A stretch of 64,000 nucleotides of DNA from Gemmatimonadota bacterium (lineage in GTDB: Bacteria > Gemmatimonadota > Gemmatimonadetes > Palauibacterales > Palauibacteraceae): the NCBI GenBank assembly GCA_021295785.1, contig JAGWBR010000005.1:60990-124989 (forward strand). Reading direction: 5' to 3'. The number at the start of each line of letters is the position of its first letter. The stretch's first letter is position 1. A program made the position numbers and the translations under genes. Positions 34,263 to 41,763 of this stretch are shown one piece after another. The notes beneath the pieces were generated by a model. It made no database searches, was not told where the DNA came from, and saw nothing but the letters and a program-made list of their open reading frames with translations.

Positions 34263-35498
34263 ATGATCCGCCGCATCCAAGTACTCAACTACAGGTGTCT
34301 TCGGTTCGTGGATCTGGCCCTGGACCGGTTTCACGTGCTGGTCGGGCCGGGTTCCTCGGGCAAGAGCACGTTGTTCGATGCGGTCGCGTTCCTGGGCGAC
34401 TTGGTAAGAGAAGGCCCCGGCCGCGCGGTTCGGTTGCGAACCCCGGACTTCCGGGACCTCGTTTGGCAGCGGCATCCCGCCGGCGGGAAGATAGGCTTCG
34501 AACTGGCTGTTGAGCTGGACGTTCCGGAGGACCTGCGCGGACAGCTGCCTAGGGACAAACGCTTCAGACTCTTCCGGTATCAGGTAGCGATTCGAGGAGG
34601 ACCGGGTGGCGCCGTTGTCGCGTCCGAACGCGGCTTGTTGATGCCCCGCGAAGAGCCGGTCGACTGTGAACAGCGCACCCTGTTTCCGGATCCACCGTGC
34701 CCGCCGGAGACGATCCTGGTCGGCAGCCGTCCTGGCACCAAATCGGTCCTGAGCAAGTCGGAAAAGGGCACCGACAGTTATTACGTGGAGACCGATCAGG
34801 GCGAAAAGAAGGGGTGGGTCACCACCATCACCCTGGGGGCGGACCGCTCTACCCTGGCCAACCTCCCCGCAGGGCAGCAGTACCCTGTTGCCGCGTGGGT
34901 CCGGGACCTGCTGAGCACGGGGATCCGCCAGTTCTGTTTGGACGGACCCACGCTGCGCCGGCCCTGTCGAGCCCGCCCTGGAACAATTTGTCTGGCGCCC
35001 GACGGCGGGAACCTGCCGCTGGTGGTCGACAGCCTGCGCGCTCGGCACCGCGAGCACTTCAACACGTGGCTGGAACAGGCCCGGGCGGCCGTGAGTGACC
35101 TGCAGGACATTCGGGTGGGCAGGCTCGGCGAAGACCGCAGTCCGTATCTGGTGCTGGACTACGCGTCGGGTCTGTCGGCGCCGTCGTGGACCACATCGGA
35201 CGGCGTGCTCCGCTTGCTGGCCCTCACGCTCTTGGCGCATCTGCCCGATAACCGCGACATCCACCTCATTGAGTCACCCGAGAACGGCATCGACGAGGCG
35301 GGTCTTGAACTGATTCGGCACTCGGTTTCGGCAGTCAGTCAGGGGCAGATACTGTTGGCCAGCCGCTCGCCGGCGCTGCGGGCCGGACTGCCCCCGGCCG
35401 CGGTGCTCCACTTCGAGCGGGACCCGGGAGGCGCGACCGACATCGTCCGGGGGGACCAGCACCCCCGGCGGGGGTCAGGGGGCCTCCGCGGGGGTTGA
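34263..35498 (+). CDS. AAA family ATPase (ABC/OLD-like)
   Basis: About 411 residues: N-terminal IRRIQVLNYRCLRFVDL, Walker A GPGSSGKST (about residue 30), and a C-terminal Walker B HLIESPENGIDEAGLELI with a switch LLASRSPAL. The pattern is that of AAA_15/AAA_21-type SMC-like ATPases, some of which act in phage defence with a partner nuclease. No partner is seen here; it stands between the divergent cobalamin operon and the tRNA array. Function otherwise unknown. Confidence 0.75.
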   Translation: MIRRIQVLNYRCLRFVDLALDRFHVLVGPGSSGKSTLFDAVAFLGDLVREGPGRAVRLRTPDFRDLVWQRHPAGGKIGFELAVELDVPEDLRGQLPRDKRFRLFRYQVAIRGGPGGAVVASERGLLMPREEPVDCEQRTLFPDPPCPPETILVGSRPGTKSVLSKSEKGTDSYYVETDQGEKKGWVTTITLGADRSTLANLPAGQQYPVAAWVRDLLSTGIRQFCLDGPTLRRPCRARPGTICLAPDGGNLPLVVDSLRARHREHFNTWLEQARAAVSDLQDIRVGRLGEDRSPYLVLDYASGLSAPSWTTSDGVLRLLALTLLAHLPDNRDIHLIESPENGIDEAGLELIRHSVSAVSQGQILLASRSPALRAGLPPAAVLHFERDPGGATDIVRGDQHPRRGSGGLRGG

Positions 35499-35536
35499 CA
35501 TGAAATATCCGGGCCGCCATTTTTGAAGGCCAACGC

Positions 35537-35610
<74 letters not shown>

Positions 35611-35708
35611 TTCTGAGACGCCTCGCCCCGCACGCAGCGTGGCGGGGCGTCTTGGTTTGGGCGTCCCGCAGGCTTGGATGCGGCGTGCGGGCGGCGCAGG
35701 GGCAGCGG

Positions 35709-35781
35709 TCCGGGGTAGCTCAGTGGCCAGAGCGGGTGGCTGTTAACCACTAGGTCGCGGGTTCGAATCCCGCCCCCGGAG
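35709..35781 (+). tRNA. tRNA-Asn (GTT)
   Basis: Anticodon GTT in loop CTGTTAA; acceptor TCCGGGG pairs CCCCGGA. Discriminator G, no encoded CCA. Confidence 0.95.
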
Positions 35782-35803
35782 TTGCAGTGCTGGAGCTGTT
35801 TTC

Positions 35804-35877
35804 GGCTGGGTAGCTCAGCCTGGTAGAGCACCGCGCTGAAAACGCGGGTGTCGGCGGTTCAAATCCGTCCCCAGCCA
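35804..35877 (+). tRNA. tRNA-Phe (GAA)
   Basis: Anticodon GAA in loop CTGAAAA; acceptor GGCTGGG pairs CCCAGCC. Discriminator A, no encoded CCA. Confidence 0.95.
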
Positions 35878-35907
35878 TTTGACAATTCGGAGATGTGAGG
35901 TCGGCTC

Positions 35908-35981
35908 AGGGGCGTAGCTCAACTTGGCAGAGCACCGGTCTCCAAAACCGGCGGTTGGGGGTTCAAGTCCCTCCGCCCCTG
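35908..35981 (+). tRNA. tRNA-Trp (CCA)
   Basis: Anticodon CCA in loop CTCCAAA; acceptor AGGGGCG pairs CGCCCCT. Discriminator G, no encoded 3' CCA. Confidence 0.95.
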
Positions 35982-36012
35982 TGGTTCCTGCTGCCCGGGT
36001 GGACCGTTGATC

Positions 36013-36084
<72 letters not shown>

Positions 36085-36117
36085 TGTGGCGAGACGATTC
36101 GGGCGTGGGTGTTTATT

Positions 36118-36191
36118 GCGCCCGTAGCTCAGCTGGACAGAGCACCGGCCTTCTAAGCCGGGGGTCGCAGGTTCGAATCCTGCCGGGCGCA
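36118..36191 (+). tRNA. tRNA-Arg (TCT)
   Basis: Anticodon TCT in loop CTTCTAA; acceptor GCGCCCG pairs CGGGCGC. Discriminator A, no encoded CCA. Confidence 0.95.
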
Positions 36192-36259
36192 TGGAGGTGC
36201 GGGGAACGCGGGCAGTGCGGGACGCGAGTGAGGCTGGCAACGCGGTGTGGGTGGAACGG

Positions 36260-36331
36260 GCCCCCATCGTCCAACGGCAAGGACACCACTCTTTCAAGGT
36301 GGAGATAGGGGTTCGATTCCCCTTGGGGGCG
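36260..36331 (+). tRNA. tRNA-Glu (TTC)
   Basis: Anticodon TTC in loop CTTTCAA; acceptor GCCCCCA pairs TGGGGGC. Discriminator G, no encoded CCA. Confidence 0.95.
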
Positions 36332-36377
36332 TCGTTCGCGCGGCACAGCTGCGCTTGACGCGAACAGGCGAAAATGA

Positions 36378-36450
36378 GGGGCCGTAGCTCAGTTGGGAGA
36401 GCGCTGCAATGGCATTGCAGAGGTCAGGGGTTCGAATCCCCTCGGCTCCA
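36378..36450 (+). tRNA. tRNA-Ala (GGC)
   Basis: Anticodon GGC in loop ATGGCAT. Acceptor GGGGCCG/CGGCTCC includes the G3:U70 pair that identifies alanine tRNAs. Discriminator A, no encoded CCA. Confidence 0.95.
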
Positions 36451-36492
36451 TCTTGGCGATTCGGGCGGGGAGTTCGGGCAGGGGAATGTTGA

Positions 36493-36566
36493 GCGCCGCT
36501 AGCTCAACTAGGCAGAGCAAGTGACTCTTAATCACTAGGTTCGGGGTTCGATTCCCTGGCGGCGCA
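36493..36566 (+). tRNA. tRNA-Lys (CTT)
   Basis: Anticodon CTT in loop CTCTTAA; acceptor GCGCCGC pairs GCGGCGC. Discriminator A, no encoded CCA. Confidence 0.95.
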
Positions 36567-36640
36567 TTCGGCCCGGCGGGCTTGGTCCGGCGGGCAACCA
36601 CGTACAGCGAATGAGCGCGACGGGGCCTTCCCGTCAGCGT

Positions 36641-36715
36641 GCGCCCGTAGCTCAGCCTGGATAGAGCGTCTGCCTCCGGAGCAGAAGGTCACAGGTTCAA
36701 ATCCTGTCGGGCGTA
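36641..36715 (+). tRNA. tRNA-Arg (CCG)
   Basis: Anticodon CCG in loop CTCCGGA; acceptor GCGCCCG/CGGGCGT with a terminal G-U pair. Discriminator A, no encoded CCA. Confidence 0.95.
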
Positions 36716-36745
36716 TTGGTGGAAAGGCGTGATGTCGCAAGTCGC

Positions 36746-36832
<87 letters not shown>

Positions 36833-36844
36833 TCTTGTTTTTGG

Positions 36845-36930
36845 GCCCAGGTGGCGGAATTGGCAGACGCGCTAGCTTGAGGGGCTAGTGTCCTTTTGCG
36901 GACGTGGAGGTTCGAGTCCTCTCCTGGGCA
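36845..36930 (+). tRNA. tRNA-Leu (GAG)
   Basis: Class II tRNA, variable arm TGTCCTTTTGCGGACG. Anticodon GAG in loop TTGAGGG; acceptor GCCCAGG pairs CCTGGGC. Only 12 nt after the preceding tRNA-Leu. No encoded CCA. Confidence 0.95.
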
Positions 36931-36976
36931 TTATTTCGACGTAAGGCCGGTCCCGACCTGCCGGTCGGATACGCGG

Positions 36977-37050
36977 GCGCCCGTAGCTCAACTGGATAGA
37001 GCACCTGACTACGGATCAGGAGGCTGGGGGTTCGAATCCTCCCGGGCGCG
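36977..37050 (+). tRNA. tRNA-Arg (ACG)
   Basis: Anticodon ACG (A34 would be edited to inosine by TadA) in loop CTACGGA; acceptor GCGCCCG pairs CGGGCGC. Discriminator G, no encoded CCA. Confidence 0.95.
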
Positions 37051-37067
37051 CCTTCTTGGCTCGGGCG

Positions 37068-37835
37068 TTACTCCGCGCTTCCCGCCCCGAGTTCGCCGAG
37101 CGTGGTCACGCTTCCTTCTCCGGCCCACCGGGCCAGCGTGTCGGCCTCCGCCTCCAGCCCCAAACCCCACGTCGTGTCTTTCAACACGGTCACGTCGTAC
37201 CCGCGCTCATTCATGCCGGAAACCGCGTGGCTGACCGACAGATCACGCGGCACGCCCGCTACCAACAGGCGGGGCGCCGGTCCGCCGTCTCCGCCAATTC
37301 GCCGGCTGACCGCCCGGAGGAAGGCTCCGGTCCCCGGGTTGCCTTCGAACACGTCAAAACCGGCCTTGCGAACGAATACCGGGCGACTTTCGCGGATGGC
37401 CCGCTCGGCGATGGCCTCGGCGTCCGCAACCACGGCGTCATGCGGCAGAATAAGCGGGTCGTGCGGCCGAATTTCCGAAACGACCTCTGCGCCGGCGCGC
37501 TCGGATGCGTTTGGCGAGCGCCCCATCGAGTGGGGCGGGTAGGTGCCCCGGGCCGGATCGGGGTTGAGGGCGTCAATCAGAGGGTCCTCCAGGCCGTGCC
37601 ATCCACCCGTGAACACCATCAACGCGCAATTCTCCCGCATCCATTCGAGGGCGGTCTTCAGTGCGGGGATTACCTCCGCGGCACCGGGGTCGCTGTCATC
37701 GTTCAGGTCGCGTATGTAGAAGCGGCCGTCGGGCCTCATCAAATCTTCCTGGGCGTCGATTATCCACCCCATGACGGCGGCTTTGCCGGCCGAACCGGAC
37801 CCCGCCGCGGAACTACCAGAAGTTTGATCGACCAC
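37068..37835 (-). CDS. Isochorismatase-fold cysteine-hydrolase-like protein lacking the catalytic Cys
   Basis: About 255 residues from GTG 37835, which follows GGGGGAGAG; the ORF is open to 37907. The fold is recognisable: IIDAQEDLM with the catalytic Asp, FVRKAGFDVFEG with the Lys, and the late strand LLVAGVPRDLSVSHAVSGM, where nicotinamidase-family proteins have DxCV. Here the position reads DLSV, with Ser in place of the nucleophile Cys. It may be inactive as a hydrolase or use Ser. Upstream of the tRNA array, transcribed away from the glycosyltransferase block. Confidence 0.75.
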   Translation of the reverse strand: MVDQTSGSSAAGSGSAGKAAVMGWIIDAQEDLMRPDGRFYIRDLNDDSDPGAAEVIPALKTALEWMRENCALMVFTGGWHGLEDPLIDALNPDPARGTYPPHSMGRSPNASERAGAEVVSEIRPHDPLILPHDAVVADAEAIAERAIRESRPVFVRKAGFDVFEGNPGTGAFLRAVSRRIGGDGGPAPRLLVAGVPRDLSVSHAVSGMNERGYDVTVLKDTTWGLGLEAEADTLARWAGEGSVTTLGELGAGSAE

Positions 37836-37937
37836 TATGTCTCTCCCCCTGATGTTGCTCTCTGAAACTTGACCCGGCGGCAGCAACCCGTTCGAAGCCG
37901 ACGGCAACGCTCTCGGAAACCGGAATCACCCGTAAAC

Positions 37938-39095
37938 TTACAGCCTCGGGCCCCCCTCCCGCCGACCGCTCGCCGAAACAAGGACCGTCTCGACCGCCCT
38001 CGCCGAAGAGTCCCAGGTCAGCGTCTTGGCGTAGGTCCTCGCCCCCTCGCCCAGCCGGTTCCGGAGCGCGTGGTCCGTGACCAGTAGCTCAATGGCGTCG
38101 GCCAGAGCGGGCACGTCGCCGTGAGGGGTCAAGAGCCCCGTTTGGCCGTGTAGCACCGATTCGCGGAGTCCAGGAGAATCGCTCGCCACCGATGGGGTCC
38201 CGCAGGCGGCGGCCTCCAGATTCGAGAGCCCCCAGCCCTCCTTGGGCGATGTCAGCGCGTGGACCCAGGCTCGGCGCAGAAGGTCGATCTTTTGTTGCTG
38301 GCCAACAAAACCCAGAAACCGGACTCGGTCCCCGACCCCTGTCCTGCGGGCGAGTGCTTCCAGGTCACCGCGGTAATCGCCGTCACCCGCAATCAACAAC
38401 CTTACCGGCCGCCCGCGCTCCGCCAGTCGGCCCACGGCGCGCACCAGAAGATCGACTCCCTTGTACCGTTTGAGGCGTCCCAGAAAGAGGATCGAGGGTG
38501 TCTCGGTCTTGGCCAGGGGTCCGTCCGAAGGCCCGGGGGAATACAAATCGCAGTCAATTCCCGATGGAATCACGTGCATCGGGCCGTCCAGCCCCCGCGC
38601 CACGAGGTCATCGCGGGTGCTGCGGGAGACGGCGATCGTGGGCACCCCCCGGTACGCCAGGGGCAGAAACCGTTCGAGCATCCAGGTGGCCGAGGCAAGC
38701 AGGGGATTCGCTTCGCGAAAGGCGGTCGCGCCGAACAGGTGATTCACCAACGAGACAACCGGGGCCTCGGTCCACCACGGCGTGAAGAGCGGCACCTTGT
38801 TGATGTTGTCGAGCACGACATCCCACGACCGGTGGGCCAGGCGCTCGCGGTAGTAGACCGGCGCGGCGAAGGAAAACGTGTAGCGCGAGCCCGCGCGGTG
38901 GATGTCCAGTCCGTCGAGCCGCGTGCGGGGCGTGCAACCCCCGAACCCCGACACGAGCAAGGTGATTCCGTGCCCGCGTTCGGCCAGCGGGGCGAGGGTC
39001 CGGTGCAGGTGCTCTTCGGCACCGCCCGCCTGGGGGTTCTGGCGGTCCTGCCAATTGACCGCCAAGACCCGGAGTTGCCGGTCAGGTCCGGTCAG
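37938..39095 (-). CDS. GT4-family glycosyltransferase
   Basis: About 375-385 residues. GT-B retaining enzyme: RLRVL-type first strand (QLRVLAVNWQDRQNPQAGGAEEHLH), the sugar-nucleotide region ILFLGRLKRYKGVDLLVRAV and the EX7E motif in EGWGLSNLEAAACGTP. TTG 39065 is the first standard start but cuts the first beta-strand; CTG 39095 sits in a CTGA overlap with the preceding stop and restores it. Adds a sugar to a lipid, glycan or metabolite. Expressed with the outer-membrane gene upstream. Confidence 0.8.
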   Translation of the reverse strand: MTGPDRQLRVLAVNWQDRQNPQAGGAEEHLHRTLAPLAERGHGITLLVSGFGGCTPRTRLDGLDIHRAGSRYTFSFAAPVYYRERLAHRSWDVVLDNINKVPLFTPWWTEAPVVSLVNHLFGATAFREANPLLASATWMLERFLPLAYRGVPTIAVSRSTRDDLVARGLDGPMHVIPSGIDCDLYSPGPSDGPLAKTETPSILFLGRLKRYKGVDLLVRAVGRLAERGRPVRLLIAGDGDYRGDLEALARRTGVGDRVRFLGFVGQQQKIDLLRRAWVHALTSPKEGWGLSNLEAAACGTPSVASDSPGLRESVLHGQTGLLTPHGDVPALADAIELLVTDHALRNRLGEGARTYAKTLTWDSSARAVETVLVSASGRREGGPRL

Positions 39096-40093
39096 AAGCC
39101 GTATTTGAGGCTGGCGGAAAGGCCAAGGAAGCCCAAATCCGAGAAATCGAACCGGGTGTCGAACGGGGCCCCGTCGGCCCTGACCGGGGCATGCCCCCGG
39201 ATACTGGTCCAGGTCTCTTCAACCGACACGCTTGGCGGCAGCACCCACCGAATCCGCACAACAAACCCTGCGCGGGGATTGAGATCGTATGCCGCGCCGG
39301 CCAGCGCCTGGAGCCCGAGGCCGCCGTGCGACACCTCGCCGTCGAACGAACTGACGGTTCCGGCCGCCGCGCGCTGCCACTCCGGGGCATCGTCCACCTC
39401 CGAAGCTGATCCGCCGAATACCTCCAGGTAGCCTTCCGCAATCGACTTGCGAACGAACTGGCCGCCAAAGGTGAACTGGTAGCTGGTCATGCCGGCGCCG
39501 ATTCCGATGTACGGCGTAAGCCGGGTCCTGTTGCCCCACTCGAAATAGAGATTCAGCAAGAGCTGCGATCCACTGAACTCGGTTACGGACGCCCGGGGCG
39601 GGAGGATTGCGCTCCACTCCGTGTCTTTGTCAGTAATGGCGGAGCCCGACGCGGCAGTAGTCGAGTAATCGCCGGTGGGCAGCGCGAACTGTTGCCGGGT
39701 CCCCTCAATTTCTACGGTGATCCCTCCGAATCCGTAGCCGAGAGCCAGATGCCCCGCCACGCCGCTCCCTCGCCCGAACGTGAACTGTCCCGCCAGGGGG
39801 TTGTCCAGGTTGGTGCACTCCGCGTCGGTCGGGGCGTCGGCGGGGTTGGCGTAGAGGAGCCGGTCGCAACGGGTCGGGTTGTTCGCTCCGGAGACATGCA
39901 TCTCGGGGCCGACGCTCGCGACGAGTCCCCCGCCCGCGCCGACATAGAATCCGCGCGACCCGGTGTAGCCCGGGAAGTCCACAAACGCATCGCCGCCGGA
40001 TTCGGGATCTTGCGGGGGCAGTGCCGCTTGGGCGGGGGCCGCCGCCAGGCAAAGAAACAACCAAACTGAACAGAAGCGCGGTTTCGGGGTCAC
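39092..40093 (-). CDS. Outer-membrane beta-barrel protein
   Basis: A 333-residue exported protein (GTG start, signal ends PAQAA). Alternating amphipathic strands (RGFYVGAGGGLVASV, HLALGYGFGGITVEIEG, TPYIGIGAGMTSYQFTFGG, GLGLQALAGAAYDLNPRAGFVVRIRW) and a terminal aromatic residue (LKYGF-stop) are typical of outer-membrane beta-barrels. Substrate unknown. Followed in operon by the glycosyltransferase. Confidence 0.75.
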   Translation of the reverse strand: MTPKPRFCSVWLFLCLAAAPAQAALPPQDPESGGDAFVDFPGYTGSRGFYVGAGGGLVASVGPEMHVSGANNPTRCDRLLYANPADAPTDAECTNLDNPLAGQFTFGRGSGVAGHLALGYGFGGITVEIEGTRQQFALPTGDYSTTAASGSAITDKDTEWSAILPPRASVTEFSGSQLLLNLYFEWGNRTRLTPYIGIGAGMTSYQFTFGGQFVRKSIAEGYLEVFGGSASEVDDAPEWQRAAAGTVSSFDGEVSHGGLGLQALAGAAYDLNPRAGFVVRIRWVLPPSVSVEETWTSIRGHAPVRADGAPFDTRFDFSDLGFLGLSASLKYGF

Positions 40094-40172
40094 TTTGCGA
40101 AGTTAGACCTGCCCGCGGGCCCCTGCCACTCGATGGCCCGGGGCCACTGCCACTGAAAGACCGAGAAATGCG

Positions 40173-40787
40173 ATGACCGAGATCATCTATGGTACGGTGA
40201 CGTTATTTGCGCTCACCAACCCGCTTGCCGAACTGCCTTTTTTCCTGGGCGCGACTCGATCGGCACCCGACCGCCGCCCGTCTGCCGCCGTAAAGGTCAG
40301 CGTTGGAGTCATGGCCGTGCTGGCTGCCGCTGCCCTATTCGGGGCGCAGCTGCTGCAAGTTCTGGGCATCAGCGTCAACGCGTTTCGCGCGGCCGGCGGC
40401 CTGGTCGTGGCGCTGGTCGGCCTGGAATTGCTCCGCGGCGAGGGCTCGGGCCTCACCTCCGTGAAGAAGCTGCCCGGTGACCCGGAGGACCATCTGTGGG
40501 TGCCGTTGGTGATGCCCCTCCTGGCTGGGCCGGGGGCCATTACCGCCGCCATCACCCTTTCGCTCGCGGAGTTGGACCGCCTCGGCTCTGCCCTGCCGGT
40601 TCAGACCTTGATTGGCGTAGTGTTCGCGAGCCTGAGTGTGTTGATTTTGCTGTTGACCGCTCCCGCCCTGGTCAGAGCGGTCAGCCGCCGGGGAATCAGA
40701 ATCTTCGAGCGGTTCTCGGGTTTGGTGCTTCTGGCGGCAGGTTTTGAGATGGGCCTGCATGGTGTCAGGTCCTATTTTGCACCGTGA
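40173..40787 (+). CDS. MarC family membrane protein
   Basis: A 204-residue protein with six predicted hydrophobic helices. MarC signatures are FALTNPLAELPFF at the start and PLVMPLLAGPGAITAAI in the middle. MarC proteins (once linked to multiple antibiotic resistance) have no established activity. Monocistronic; about 180 nt separate it from the next gene, with no clear feature in the gap. Confidence 0.85.
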   Translation: MTEIIYGTVTLFALTNPLAELPFFLGATRSAPDRRPSAAVKVSVGVMAVLAAAALFGAQLLQVLGISVNAFRAAGGLVVALVGLELLRGEGSGLTSVKKLPGDPEDHLWVPLVMPLLAGPGAITAAITLSLAELDRLGSALPVQTLIGVVFASLSVLILLLTAPALVRAVSRRGIRIFERFSGLVLLAAGFEMGLHGVRSYFAP

Positions 40788-40969
40788 CCGCCATAACCGG
40801 AGAACTGGAATCGATCGACAGGGCCACTTTGACCGTGACTGATCAAATCGGGATTCATCAGTGTGACGCCGGGGTTTGAAGCCGGGATGTCAAGGTTTTA
40901 TACTTTGCAGCGCGATGTCCTGGTGTGCCGTGCCCAGGGGGGGCGTGAGAACGGGATTGGGGGGGACTT

Positions 40970-41722
40970 ATGCGGACACGGTTGAAGTCACGGGTATATG
41001 CGCTGCCGGCCCACGTGGCAATCGGGCTCATTCTCGCAGGCCTTGTCGGCGGTTCCGCCGAGGCGCAGGTCAGCCTCAATGGCTCGGCGCGATCACTTTC
41101 CTTGCAGAACCAAGTCGCGCGGCAGCACGATTTTACGTACCTGACCACGGCAAGCCGCGTTAACCGGTTCGTTGCCCTGGGCTACCTGGTGCGTGTGCCC
41201 GAGGGGAGCAACTACGTGTTGCACAACATCTCTTTCCCCGTGGCGCGCCCGGAGGTGAAGCTCTTCATCGAGCGATTGTCCCGGCAGTACCGCGCCGCGT
41301 GCGGAGAGCTGCTCTACGTCACAAGCCTGACCCGGCCCAAGAGCCACCAGCCGCGGAACGCGTCGTCGAAATCGGTCCATCCGACGGGCATGGCCCTGGA
41401 CCTGCGGCGGCCCAACAACAGCAGGTGCCGTACGTGGCTGGAGTCCGTGCTCATGCAACTTGAGGGCTCCGGCGTGCTCGAAGCCACGCGCGAACGCCGC
41501 CCGCCGCACTACCACGTGGCGCTCTTCCCGTCGCAGTACGCATCCTACGTGGCGCGGCTTGAGGCACGGGCGGAGAACCGCACCTACCGGGTCGCGGTGG
41601 GTGACACGCTGTGGGATATCGCCCGGAAATACGGGGTGAGCGTTAGCTCCCTCAGACAGCGCAACAACCTCTCGGGAAGCACCATTCGCCCTGGCCAGCT
41701 CCTGCAGATCAGCAGTTGGTAA
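40970..41722 (+). CDS. DUF5715/LAS-type peptidoglycan hydrolase with C-terminal LysM
   Basis: A 250-residue exported protein (signal ends GSAEAQ). The central domain has the LAS/M15-type metal motif: SLTRPKSHQP, SVHPTGMALDLR (H-x6-D) and HYHVAL, as in D,D-carboxypeptidases and VanY-like enzymes. The C-terminal LysM (YRVAVGDTLWDIARKYGVSVSSLRQRNNLSGSTIRPGQLL) binds peptidoglycan. Likely cuts cell-wall cross-links. ATG 40970 is preceded by GGGGGGA. Confidence 0.85.
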   Translation: MRTRLKSRVYALPAHVAIGLILAGLVGGSAEAQVSLNGSARSLSLQNQVARQHDFTYLTTASRVNRFVALGYLVRVPEGSNYVLHNISFPVARPEVKLFIERLSRQYRAACGELLYVTSLTRPKSHQPRNASSKSVHPTGMALDLRRPNNSRCRTWLESVLMQLEGSGVLEATRERRPPHYHVALFPSQYASYVARLEARAENRTYRVAVGDTLWDIARKYGVSVSSLRQRNNLSGSTIRPGQLLQISSW

Positions 41723-41763
41723 GCAACTGCCGAAACGAGCAGCCAGTAGCAGGTAGAAGAGCG

